From an uncultured Clostridia bacterium (GTDB taxonomy: Bacteria; Bacillota; Clostridia; Christensenellales; Borkfalkiaceae), in contig CANRHI010000005.1 in assembly GCA_947630365.1 (NCBI GenBank), forward strand, positions 1 through 43,334: a stretch of DNA of 43,334 bases, written 5' to 3'. Positions 19,370 to 26,295 of this stretch are shown in pieces. Numbering within the stretch: position 1 is the first letter of the stretch; each line of letters begins with the position of its first letter. The notes beneath the pieces were generated by a model. That model ran no database searches and was not told the origin of the DNA. It was given only the letters and a program-made list of their open reading frames with translations. The translations under genes and the position numbers were made by a program.

Positions 19370-20605
19370 TTACAATTTGAACGGGCACCGAGGGTCTAAC
19401 TCGGGGTCATACGGTACCACGGAAAAGCCGTGAGGGTGCTTTTCGGTGTCATTTGCCGTATAATGACAAGCGGCACGGCAAATGACGGCGGGAATACCAT
19501 ACTTTGAGCCATACACACGACGCCAAAGAGCGTGCTCGAAAACCGTCTGCGACGAACGCGGCGGGACTATATCACCGCAACCGTTGAGAAAATCCAACGC
19601 GGCGGCTTTATATGCTCTGTACTTTCCGTCAGGAAGGGCACGAATGCGGTCAAATGCGCACGGGCGCGTCCGCTCGTGTTCCTCGTTCTTTGCGCTCCAA
19701 TAAGCAATGTAGGCTTGATACGCGGGGTGTGCGTCACGAGCAACGCGGGCGCGTTCGCGCGCATATACCGAACGACGAACAACACGGGACGGAATGAAGC
19801 GACCGGTCAAAGCATTACGAGCGCGGACGCGGATAAACGGGTCACGGTCGGGCGCAACATAACGAAAATCAACTCCGTAACAAGCGGAGATCTCACGCTG
19901 CCAGATCTGACGGGGCACGGGATATTCGCGGCCGTCGATGATGTAATTCTTTCCATTGAAAAGGCGCATGAGCTCACTCTCGCCGATGCCGCGGGAAAAG
20001 AGCATGAATGTATCGTCACCGCCGTCGCGACCGCTGTCTTTTGAACAGTACTTCGTGCAATACCGAGCGACAGCGGGACCGACGAGCGTCGCATCAACGG
20101 TGCAGATAGGCAAGGTGCGCCAATCGGCATCGGCAGGAGCGTTCGCCCAAATACGCGACAACGTAGGCGACCTATAAATAAGGTTTCCGCGCTTGCTCTT
20201 TCCTTTCGGAATAAGGTCATGAAAAACCAATCCGAAAAGAAGTACATGATAATGCGCACGGTGAGTGTGCGAACCATATTCGGCAGTACAGATATATTTA
20301 ATTTTGCAGTCGGGGAAGTGACGGCGAAGCCGCTTGAAAAAAAGCTGACAATCACGCTTCGAGACGTGCAAGGAACGGTCGGGCGGCAATTCGCCTATGA
20401 TGTTTCCTCGCTTATCTCGAGCGTAATTGTCATAAGTCAACGTAACCATATAAGCAGGACTGATCCGCGCTTCCATAGAAGCGCGGAGTGCCCATTGACG
20501 AGAACGGCGTGAAAGACACTCGGGGCACACACCGCAAGTGAACTCATGAATGCCCTTTTGATATAACGGAGAAGTCGGATTAACAGGTTTCGGGAAAAGA
20601 CACAT
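19370..20605 (-). CDS. microvirus replication initiation protein VP4 (Rep, HUH-type)
   Basis: The 411-aa protein is a rolling-circle initiator that nicks the origin of the double-stranded form and stays bound to the 5' end. The N-terminal GVCPECLSRRSRQWALR Cys-containing block, the HUH-like THRAHYHVLLFG motif near residue 135 and the YCTKYCSK catalytic-tyrosine motif about 80 residues later match gokushovirus VP4. The motif residues are intact, so the enzyme could be active. It is the first phage gene on the minus strand. A weak AGGCGG precedes the ATG, and an inverted repeat lies only 10 bases upstream. Confidence 0.93.
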   Translation of the reverse strand: MCLFPKPVNPTSPLYQKGIHEFTCGVCPECLSRRSRQWALRASMEARISPAYMVTLTYDNYARDKRGNIIGELPPDRSLHVSKRDCQLFFKRLRRHFPDCKIKYICTAEYGSHTHRAHYHVLLFGLVFHDLIPKGKSKRGNLIYRSPTLSRIWANAPADADWRTLPICTVDATLVGPAVARYCTKYCSKDSGRDGGDDTFMLFSRGIGESELMRLFNGKNYIIDGREYPVPRQIWQREISACYGVDFRYVAPDRDPFIRVRARNALTGRFIPSRVVRRSVYARERARVARDAHPAYQAYIAYWSAKNEEHERTRPCAFDRIRALPDGKYRAYKAAALDFLNGCGDIVPPRSSQTVFEHALWRRVYGSKYGIPAVICRAACHYTANDTEKHPHGFSVVPYDPELDPRCPFKL

Positions 20606-20840
20606 ATCCGCCTAACTATTCGCAAAAGACTCTTTTTGCGGAATAGTCTTTTCCGAATTACAAGGAAAGAACAGTGGAGCTTCGGAAAAGAACTACCGCG
20701 CTTTGCGCTTTCGCAAAAGTAATTGCCTTTTGCGAATAGTTTTCTATGTTCGAGTGACGAAATTTTCCCTTCCCCATCGGTGGGTATTTTTTCGGAAGCG
20801 CATTTTTTGCCCGTTTTCATTCTCCCGTCCCCTCACTGCC
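20606..20840. other. phage non-coding region upstream of Rep
   Basis: There is no credible gene between the Rep start and the right repeat. The gap up to the recombinase gene at 20920 is 314 bases. This part is dominated by inverted repeats (see 20615-20740). No convincing sigma-A promoter for Rep was found by eye. Confidence 0.6.
20615..20740. repeat. array of three related inverted repeats upstream of Rep
   Basis: First, ACTATTCGCAAAAG paired with CTTTTTGCGGAATAGT (20615-20647, one extra base). Second, CTTTTCCGAA (20648-20657) paired with TTCGGAAAAG (20681-20690). Third, TTCGCAAAAG paired with CTTTTGCGAA (20710-20736), whose right arm continues TAGT. All use one core, CTTTTsCGAA. Candidate roles are the replication origin or an operator of the rep gene. 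Confidence 0.75.
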
Positions 20841-20865
20841 AAAAATTTTTTTGCGAAAAAGTCCC
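20841..20865 (+). repeat. attR: right copy of the 25-bp direct repeat, beside the Xer gene
   Basis: Five A, seven T, G, then CGAAAAAGTCCC; one mismatch to 15312-15336. To its right TTCG (20875-20878) faces the CGAA across an imperfect dyad (TTTTnCGAAnAn on one side, the complement of TTTTACGAAGAG on the other), a plausible host Xer site half. The -35 box of the recombinase gene starts 19 bases later. Confidence 0.75.
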
Positions 20866-20883
20866 CTTTAACTCTTCGTAAAA

Positions 20884-20912
20884 TTGACAACGCTCCCTCT
20901 TTGTGATATACT
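20884..20912 (+). promoter_or_regulatory. sigma-A promoter of the xerS-like gene
   Basis: TTGACA (20884-20889) and TATACT (20907-20912) are separated by exactly 17 bases. The ATG at 20920 begins 8 bases after the last -10 base, where transcription would start. Confidence 0.85.
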
Positions 20913-20919
20913 TTTGGCT

Positions 20920-21978
20920 ATGGGCGATGCAGACAACTTTTATCAAGAGCGAAATTTCAAAAATATGGACCGCATCGAGGAGCTTCTTTCGGAGCTTCCC
21001 CCTTTCTGCGAAGATTTTTTCCGTGGCGTCGAACAGCGGACGAGCACGCTAACGCGGCTCAACTACGCCTACGACCTTCGCATCTTCTTCTATTTTTTGT
21101 CGCAGAAGAAATTTCGGGGCAAACAGCCGCAGGAGATCACCTTGGAAGATCTGGATTCCGTTACCGATACCGACATCGAGATCTTCCTCTCCTTCCTCTC
21201 CAACTATCGCTTCCGCGGAAAACGGCTCTCCTGCGACGAGCGCGCCAAGGCCCGCAAGCTCTCCACCGTCCGTTCCCTCTTCAAGTACTTCTTCAATAAG
21301 GGGCTCATCGAGGTGAACAATTCCGCCAAGGTGCAGACGCCCAAGCTCCACGAGAAGGAGATCATCCGCCTCGAGGGAGACGAGATCTCCGAAATTATCG
21401 AGACGGCAGAGAGCGGAAACGGGCTCTCCCGCCGCGCGCAGAAGTACAACGAAAAGACGGCCGTTCGCGACGCCGCCATTTTGACGCTCTTTTTGGGAAC
21501 GGGTATCCGTATTTCCGAGCTCGTCGGGCTCAACGACGAGAGCATCGACTTCACCGAGCGCTCCTTTGTCGTCACGCGCAAAGGCGGCAATCAAGCCATT
21601 TTGTACTTTTCCGAAGAGGTCGCCGACGCGCTCGGCGCCTATATTGCCGAGAAGGAGGACGACCCGCGCGTTCCCGAAGGCGAGCATGCCCTCTTCCTCT
21701 CCATGCAATACCGCCGCATTACGGTTCGCGCCGTCGAGAATTTGGTGAAGAAGTACGCCCGCATCGTCTCCCCTCTCAAAAAAATAACGCCGCACAAGCT
21801 GCGCTCGACCTACGGCACCAATTTGTACCGCGAAACGGGCGATATTTACATCGTTGCGGACGTTTTGGGGCACAAGGACGTGAACACCACGCGCCGCCAC
21901 TATGCCGCCATCACCGAGGATCACCGCCGCTCGGTCGCGGGGAAAGTGAAACTTCACAAGGATGACGACGATGAGTGA
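20920..21978 (+). CDS. xerS: XerS-like tyrosine recombinase
   Basis: Tyrosine recombinases resolve chromosome dimers at a dif site. The 352-aa protein has an N-terminal SAM-like core-binding domain (LTRLNYAYDLRIFFYFL) and a C-terminal catalytic domain with all expected residues: Arg in GTGIRISELVGL, Lys in VTRKGGNQ, His-x-x-Arg in PHKLRSTYG, and LGHKDVNTTRRHY with His and the nucleophilic Tyr. Its length and opening SELPPFCEDFFRG fit the single-recombinase XerS type better than XerC/D (about 300 aa). ATG 20920 is taken because it coincides with the predicted transcript start; ATG 20965 would give 337 aa. The gene overlaps hflX by 8 bases and has host-like composition, so it is probably not a phage gene. 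Confidence 0.85.
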   Translation: MGDADNFYQERNFKNMDRIEELLSELPPFCEDFFRGVEQRTSTLTRLNYAYDLRIFFYFLSQKKFRGKQPQEITLEDLDSVTDTDIEIFLSFLSNYRFRGKRLSCDERAKARKLSTVRSLFKYFFNKGLIEVNNSAKVQTPKLHEKEIIRLEGDEISEIIETAESGNGLSRRAQKYNEKTAVRDAAILTLFLGTGIRISELVGLNDESIDFTERSFVVTRKGGNQAILYFSEEVADALGAYIAEKEDDPRVPEGEHALFLSMQYRRITVRAVENLVKKYARIVSPLKKITPHKLRSTYGTNLYRETGDIYIVADVLGHKDVNTTRRHYAAITEDHRRSVAGKVKLHKDDDDE

Positions 21979-23197
21979 GCAGAAAGAGCGCGTCTACGTC
22001 ATCCAGCCCCTCTTCGGGAAGGAGGACGACTCCCTTCATGGGGAGATCCTCTCCCTCATCGAGAGCGCGGGCGCGGAGTATGCAGGGAGCATTTCGCAGA
22101 TCGTTCGCGAGGTCGACCCCGCGACCTTCATCGGAAAGGGCAAGCTCGCCGAGCTCAAGGAGCGCATCGAGGACCTCGACGTCACCGTCCTCTTCAACGG
22201 CGACCTCTCCCCCTCCCAGTCGCAGAATATTTCGGAGGCGCTCGGCGGGAAGAAGGTCATCGACCGCACCGCCCTCATCCTCGATATCTTCGCCCTGCGC
22301 GCCATGTCGAGCGAAGGGAAGCTGCAAGTCGAGCTTGCCCAGCTCAAATACCTCTATCCGCGGCTGCGCGGGAAGGGCGGCGAGCTCTCGCGGCTCGGTG
22401 GCGGCATCGGGACGCGCGGTCCCGGGGAGACCCGACTCGAGACGGACAGGCGGCACATCCGGACGCGCATTCGCGCTTTGGAGGCGCGGCTCAAGGAGAC
22501 GGAAGAGCGGCGTTCCCGCACCACGGAGAGAAGAAAGCGCGACCGCGTGATCACCGTCGCCCTCGTCGGCTACACGAATACGGGCAAATCTACCCTCTTC
22601 AACGCCTTAACGGGGGCGGATGTGCTCGTGAAGAACGCCCTCTTCGCGACGCTCGACCCCACCGCCCGTGCCTTCGAGATCGAAAACGTCCCCTTCCTCC
22701 TCGTCGACACCGTGGGTTTTCTGCGCTCCCTCCCCCATCACCTCATCGAGGCGTTCAAGTCCACCCTCGAGAGCGCCCTCTATTGCGATTTGGCGCTCAT
22801 CGTGTGCGACGCCTCGGACGACTTCGCGATGCAGCAAAAGACCACGCTCGATACCCTCGAAGAGATGGGCTTTTCTTCCCCCTATCTCACCGTGATGAAC
22901 AAGTGCGACAGGCTTGCGTCCACCGCCTCCCTGCCGCGGGGCGCGGTCTGCATTTCGGCGAAGTCGGGAAAGGGCATCGAGGAGCTCAAGCGGAAGATCT
23001 TCGAGGCGTTGCGGGAGCGGTTCGTTTTGGCGAAGTTGTTTGTCCCCTACGAAAAAACGGCGGATTTCTCCGCCCTTCGCCCCTTTCTGTTTGAACAGTC
23101 CGTCGAATATACAGACGACGGCGCTCTCTACGCCGCCGTGATCCCGACCGAGCACATTGCCCGCTTTGCCCCCTTCCGCATAGAAATGCGCCACTGA
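21971..23197 (+). CDS. hflX: ribosome-associated GTPase HflX
   Basis: HflX is a translational GTPase that splits stalled 70S ribosomes, for example after heat or antibiotic stress. The 408-aa protein has the N-terminal HflX domain ending in GGGIGTRGPGETRLETDRR, a coiled linker, and a G domain with G1 GYTNTGKST, G3 DTVGF, G4 NKCD and G5 SAKSG, followed by a short C-terminal domain. ATG 21971 is preferred to ATG 21962 because AAGGATG is 5-10 bases upstream of it. It overlaps the recombinase gene by 8 bases and is probably co-transcribed. Confidence 0.96.
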   Translation: MSEQKERVYVIQPLFGKEDDSLHGEILSLIESAGAEYAGSISQIVREVDPATFIGKGKLAELKERIEDLDVTVLFNGDLSPSQSQNISEALGGKKVIDRTALILDIFALRAMSSEGKLQVELAQLKYLYPRLRGKGGELSRLGGGIGTRGPGETRLETDRRHIRTRIRALEARLKETEERRSRTTERRKRDRVITVALVGYTNTGKSTLFNALTGADVLVKNALFATLDPTARAFEIENVPFLLVDTVGFLRSLPHHLIEAFKSTLESALYCDLALIVCDASDDFAMQQKTTLDTLEEMGFSSPYLTVMNKCDRLASTASLPRGAVCISAKSGKGIEELKRKIFEALRERFVLAKLFVPYEKTADFSALRPFLFEQSVEYTDDGALYAAVIPTEHIARFAPFRIEMRH

Positions 23198-23215
23198 AGC
23201 GCACAGGGAAAATCC

Positions 23216-23398
23216 TTACTCCTTATACTCTTTGGGGTCGGTGTAGATCTTGTCGATCTTGATCGTGGCGAAGTCTCGGATCTCGAGACACTTGCCACAA
23301 TTGTCGCAGGGCTTGGAGGGGTCGAGGTCGCACACCTCGCACTCCATGCAGCCGTCGCACTCCTTTTCTTCATCCAAAACGCACATTTTCCGTTCCAT
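23216..23398 (-). CDS. small cysteine-rich protein, likely metal-binding
   Basis: The 60-aa protein carries eight cysteines in its first 37 residues: Cys6, then a C-x2-C-x2-C-x2-C ladder (14, 17, 20, 23) and C-x2-C-x2-C (31, 34, 37) within DLDPSKPCDNCGKC. This spacing suggests an iron-sulfur cluster or zinc site. From memory, similar short proteins of unknown function occur in many Clostridia. It is divergent from lexA and convergent with hflX. A consensus promoter ends 6 bases before the ATG, so the mRNA may be leaderless; a second ATG at residue 5 is an alternative start. Confidence 0.75.
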   Translation of the reverse strand: MERKMCVLDEEKECDGCMECEVCDLDPSKPCDNCGKCLEIRDFATIKIDKIYTDPKEYKE

Positions 23399-23404
23399 GC
23401 CCCT

Positions 23405-23433
23405 ATTATACCGCAGAAATTTGCGTGTGACAA
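23405..23433 (-). promoter_or_regulatory. promoter of the cysteine-rich gene
   Basis: On the minus strand TTGTCA (23428-23433) and TATAAT (23405-23410) are 17 bases apart. Only 6 bases separate the -10 box from the ATG. Confidence 0.8.
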
Positions 23434-23464
23434 GAATTTTTGCAAAATTTTTCCGAAAATCATG

Positions 23465-23503
23465 AAACAAATGTTTGCAATTTCCCAACAGATGTGCTAT
23501 ACT
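23465..23503 (+). promoter_or_regulatory. lexA promoter with a candidate LexA box
   Basis: TTGCAA (23475-23480) and TATACT (23498-23503) are 17 bases apart. The palindrome AAAC-AAAT-GTTT (23465-23476) overlaps the -35 box; it differs from the Bacillus LexA box GAAC-N4-GTTC only in the outermost base of each half. Autorepression is the usual arrangement for lexA. Confidence 0.6.
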
Positions 23504-23519
23504 ATGCTTGAGGTGAGAT

Positions 23520-24131
23520 ATGCTCAACCAAAGTAAACTCCAAAACGTGCTCGAATACATTCATCGGTACATCGACGAAAACGGCTTCCCGCCCACCGTG
23601 CGGGACATGTGCAGGGACCTGAATATCAAGTCCACCGCCACGGCGTATGACTATATCAACCGCCTGAAGGCGCAGGGCCTTCTCGAGAAGGTCGAAAACA
23701 AAAAGCGCGCCGTCGTCGTGCGCGGCGGAGCGGGCGGAAGCGTGCGCGCTCCCCTTCTCGGGACGGTGAACGCGGGCGTTCCCATCCTCGCCGTCGAGCG
23801 GAACGAGGGGTATTTCCCCCTTCCCAGCGCACAGTTCCGCGGGGAGGATCTGTTCCTCTTGAACGTTCAGGGCGAAAGCATGATCGAGGCGGGAATTTGC
23901 AACGGGGATAAGATCGTCGTCAAGCGGCAGGAGACGGCGGAAAACGGCGATATCGTCGTCGCCATGGTGAACGACGGGTTTGTCGACGGGGCGACGGTGA
24001 AGCGCTTCTTCCAGCGCGACGGGAAAATTATTTTGCACCCCGAAAACGCCGCAATGGCGGACATCGTTCCCCCCGACCCTTCCTCCGTGACCATCCTCGG
24101 GAAAGTCATCGGGCTCATTCGCAGCTTTTAA
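23520..24131 (+). CDS. lexA: LexA, SOS-response repressor
   Basis: The 203-aa protein has an N-terminal winged helix (SKLQNVLEYIHRYIDENGFPPTVRDMCRDLNIKS...) and a C-terminal S24 self-cleaving domain. The Ala-Gly cleavage site (VNAGVPI), catalytic Ser in QGESMIEAGI and catalytic Lys in GATVKRF are all present, so RecA-stimulated self-cleavage should work. A GAGGTGAG ribosome-binding site precedes the ATG. It is divergent from the cysteine-rich gene and ends at a strong GC hairpin shared with the convergent rluB. Confidence 0.97.
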   Translation: MLNQSKLQNVLEYIHRYIDENGFPPTVRDMCRDLNIKSTATAYDYINRLKAQGLLEKVENKKRAVVVRGGAGGSVRAPLLGTVNAGVPILAVERNEGYFPLPSAQFRGEDLFLLNVQGESMIEAGICNGDKIVVKRQETAENGDIVVAMVNDGFVDGATVKRFFQRDGKIILHPENAAMADIVPPDPSSVTILGKVIGLIRSF

Positions 24132-24146
24132 GTCCTTGCAATTTTT

Positions 24147-24180
24147 CGCCGCCCGCCGGATCTCCGGCGGGCGGCGTTTG
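24147..24180 (+). terminator. GC-rich hairpin between lexA and rluB
   Basis: A perfect inverted repeat CGCCGCCCGCCGGA / TCCGGCGGGCGGCG is followed by GTTTGCTGTTTT. It lies 16 bases after the lexA stop and between convergent genes. Confidence 0.75.
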
Positions 24181-24185
24181 CTGTT

Positions 24186-24890
24186 TTACAGATTTTTGAG
24201 GTAGAAAACTTCTTCGGCGGAGAGCTTTCTGCACGCCCCCCGATCCAGCCCCGAAAGAGTGAGGTCGCCGATCTTTATCCGTTTCAAAAAGTCGACGTGC
24301 GCCCCCACTGCCTCGAACATTTTTCGGATCTCGCGGTTCTTCCCTTCCGTCAAGACCACATGCAGCTTGGTGTACGCCTTGTCCGTTTCCACCACCTGTA
24401 TGCGGCATTTTTTGGTGACGACGCCCTTTTCGATCTCCACCCCCGCGCGGAGGCGGTTGAGCTGCGCCGAAGTGACCGCTCCCTCCGTGCGCACGAGATA
24501 GGTTTTGGGGATCTCGTTTTTGGGGTTGGTGAGGCGGAAGGCAAGGTCGCCGTCGTTGGTGAGGATAAGCATCCCCTCGGTGTCGTAGTCCAATCTTCCG
24601 ACGGGGACGACGTGCCCCGCGCCCTTGGGAAGGAGCTCCAAGACCGTCTTTCTCCCCTTTTCGTCCTTCACCGTGCATACGCAGCCCTTGGGCTTGTTGA
24701 GAAGGTAGTATTCGTATTTTACGGTATGGGAGAGCGTCTTTCCGTCGAAACGGACGTCGTCGCCCTCTCCCACGTCGTCGCCTGCCTGTGCCGTCTTGCC
24801 GTTGATGGAAATGCGCCCCGCTGCGATGAGCTCGTCCGCTCCCCGCCGTGAGGCGATCCCCTGTGCCGCGAGAAATTTGTTGATGCGCAT
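24186..24890 (-). CDS. rluB: RluB/RsuA-family rRNA pseudouridine synthase
   Basis: The enzyme isomerises one uridine of rRNA, usually 23S position 2605 (E. coli numbering) for RluB. The 234-aa protein has an N-terminal S4 RNA-binding domain (MRINKFLAAQGIASRRGADELI) and a catalytic domain with the GRLDYDTEGMLILTNDG motif; the Asp of RLDYDT is the nucleophile. GKNREIRKMFEAVG is the second family motif. It has its own promoter inside the end of the upstream dac gene and a GGGAG ribosome-binding site. RluB and RsuA are hard to separate by eye; the scpAB neighbourhood favours RluB. Confidence 0.92.
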   Translation of the reverse strand: MRINKFLAAQGIASRRGADELIAAGRISINGKTAQAGDDVGEGDDVRFDGKTLSHTVKYEYYLLNKPKGCVCTVKDEKGRKTVLELLPKGAGHVVPVGRLDYDTEGMLILTNDGDLAFRLTNPKNEIPKTYLVRTEGAVTSAQLNRLRAGVEIEKGVVTKKCRIQVVETDKAYTKLHVVLTEGKNREIRKMFEAVGAHVDFLKRIKIGDLTLSGLDRGACRKLSAEEVFYLKNL

Positions 24891-24926
24891 GGTGCACTCC
24901 CTGTGGGCGCCCCTTTGCGCCCGCAG

Positions 24927-25931
24927 TTATACTATATACAAATTCTGCGAAAAAAGCAAGCTATTTGCAAGATATACCGAGGTTTGTCCCGCAATTTCTC
25001 CGCTTTTTTCGGGAAGCGGGTCCTTGCAGTCCGTCGTGTAGCGCACCGCCCTTCGCTCTTCCGCCGTGAGCGGGTAGGAGAAGTTCTCCTTGATGCGGAA
25101 GCCCTCGAAGGGCACGTCGCTCTGATAGAGCGGGGCGAGCGCAAAGGCGGAAAACACTTCGTCGAGCAGCTCCTCTGTCCTCTCATACATCTCGGGGCAA
25201 TTCAAGACGACGGTCACCACCCGCATTCCGTTTCTCTCGGCGCAGGTGACAAGGCACCTCCCCGCCGCGGCGGTGAAGCCCGTTTTCACGCCGATGGCGC
25301 CCTCGTAGCGATCGAGCATCTTGTTCTTATTTTTCCAGCCGCGTGGCGCAAAGTATTTGCAGGAGACGATCTCGCGGAAGGTCTCGTTCTCCATCGCATA
25401 GGCGGCGATGAGCGCGAGGTCGCGCGCCGTGGTATGGTGGCGCTCGTCGGGGAGCCCGTGCGGGTTTACGAAGAAGCTGTCCGTCGCGCCGATAAGAGCC
25501 GCTTTCTCGTTCATCGCCTGCGCAAACCGCGCAATGCTTCCGCTGTGATGAAGGGCGAGCGTCACGGCGCAATCGTTCCCCGAACGCAGCATGAGCCCAT
25601 ACAAGAGCTCGAGCACGGTGTACGTCTCCCCCGCGCGAAGATACACGCTCGATCCCTCGACGCCCTCCGCGGCCTTCGGGATCGTCACCGCCTTGGAAAC
25701 GTCGCAGTCGTCGAGGATGAGAATGGCGGTGAGGATCTTCGTCGTGCTCGCCATGGGGAGAGGCGTTTCCGCGTTGCATTCGTGCAAGATCCGTCGGGAG
25801 GAGACCTCCACGGCGCATTCCGCCCTTCCCCTCTCCGCGGCGGACGGGCGCAACGATGGCGTTACAATGGCGATAAGAGCCGCCAAAAAGAGCGCAAAGA
25901 CGAGAAAACGGACCTTACTCTTCATCTTCAT
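24927..25931 (-). CDS. dacF: D-alanyl-D-alanine carboxypeptidase (S11, DacF-like)
   Basis: This penicillin-binding protein trims the terminal D-Ala of peptidoglycan stem peptides outside the membrane. The 334-aa protein has an N-terminal signal/anchor (FLVFALFLAALIAIVTPSL) and the three active-site motifs STTK (near residue 63), SGN and KTG (in GVKTGFTAAAG). The ATG overlaps the upstream gerW-like gene by 17 bases, so translation is coupled. Its place after gerW suggests a sporulation role as for B. subtilis DacF, but the symbol is only approximate. Confidence 0.9.
   Translation of the reverse strand: MKMKSKVRFLVFALFLAALIAIVTPSLRPSAAERGRAECAVEVSSRRILHECNAETPLPMASTTKILTAILILDDCDVSKAVTIPKAAEGVEGSSVYLRAGETYTVLELLYGLMLRSGNDCAVTLALHHSGSIARFAQAMNEKAALIGATDSFFVNPHGLPDERHHTTARDLALIAAYAMENETFREIVSCKYFAPRGWKNKNKMLDRYEGAIGVKTGFTAAAGRCLVTCAERNGMRVVTVVLNCPEMYERTEELLDEVFSAFALAPLYQSDVPFEGFRIKENFSYPLTAEERRAVRYTTDCKDPLPEKSGEIAGQTSVYLANSLLFSQNLYIV
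24931..24959 (-). promoter_or_regulatory. probable promoter of rluB
   Basis: On the minus strand TTGCTT (24954-24959) and TATAGT (24931-24936) are 17 bases apart. The promoter lies over the last codons of the dacF-like gene, with the rluB ATG 40 bases downstream. Confidence 0.65.
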
Positions 25932-26295
25932 TCTTTTTTACGAGCTTGGAAAAGAGCTCGCCCGCCTTCTCGATGACGCCGTCGATGGGGTCGTCGGTCA
26001 CCCGCACCACGCGGCAGTCCTTCCCGTCGTCGATGAGGAAGCCCGCGGGCTTGATGTTCACCACCGTCCCCGCGCCGCCCGCAAAGGGAAAGTACTCGTC
26101 GTCCTTCACCGCCTTCACCTCGCCGTATTCTCCCCCGCCCGAAAGGTAGCCCATCGTGACCTTTGTGAAGGGAATGATCTGCGCCCCGCTCGCCGAATAG
26201 ACGGGCTTGCCGATGACTGTGTTCACGTCGATGATGCTTGTGAGCTGCTGTGCTGTTTTTTCCAGAATGCTGTCGATCTTTTTTTGTTTTTCCAA
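25915..26295 (-). CDS. gerW: GerW/YtfJ-family sporulation protein
   Basis: The 126-aa protein has the family's opening (IDSILEKTAQQLTSIIDVNTVIGKPV), the SGAQIIPFTKVTMGYLSGGGEYG core and the AGGAGTVVNIKPAGFLI block. GerW (YtfJ) of B. subtilis is made in the forespore and is needed for a normal germination response. The start is a TTG at 26295 with TTGGAGG ten bases upstream; no ATG fits. The gene overlaps the upstream DUF2953-like ORF by 73 bases and the downstream dacF-like gene by 17. Confidence 0.9.
   Translation of the reverse strand: MEKQKKIDSILEKTAQQLTSIIDVNTVIGKPVYSASGAQIIPFTKVTMGYLSGGGEYGEVKAVKDDEYFPFAGGAGTVVNIKPAGFLIDDGKDCRVVRVTDDPIDGVIEKAGELFSKLVKKNEDEE

Larger units (their letters stand above)
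15312..20865 (-). mobile_element. integrated gokushovirus-type microvirus (prophage), 5,529 bp between repeat cores
   Basis: Seven minus-strand genes form a complete microvirus genome: Rep/VP4, an 80-aa membrane protein, VP2, a VP5-like protein, a 34-aa VP8/J-like protein, VP3 and VP1. None is visibly broken. The element is bounded by the 25-bp repeats at 15312 and 20841; core-to-core distance is 5,529 bp, within the usual size of gokushovirus genomes (about 4.5-6.3 kb). Codon use looks more A/T-rich than in the neighbours. A XerS-like recombinase gene begins 54 bases beyond the right repeat and shows host-like composition, so integration probably uses the host Xer system. A slightly smaller element bounded by the inverted repeats at 15396 and 20615/20710 is an alternative limit. 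Confidence 0.9.

Noticed and set aside
15396-20647. The 32-bp inverted repeats at both ends as the true attachment sites
   Set aside because: They are symmetrical, occur in more than two copies and lie inside the 25-bp direct repeats; they fit better as phage origin or regulatory hairpins. Not fully excluded.
20920-21978. The recombinase as the phage's own integrase
   Set aside because: It lies outside the direct repeats, has host-like composition, overlaps hflX and reads like a host XerS. It remains possible only if the element is larger than the repeats suggest.
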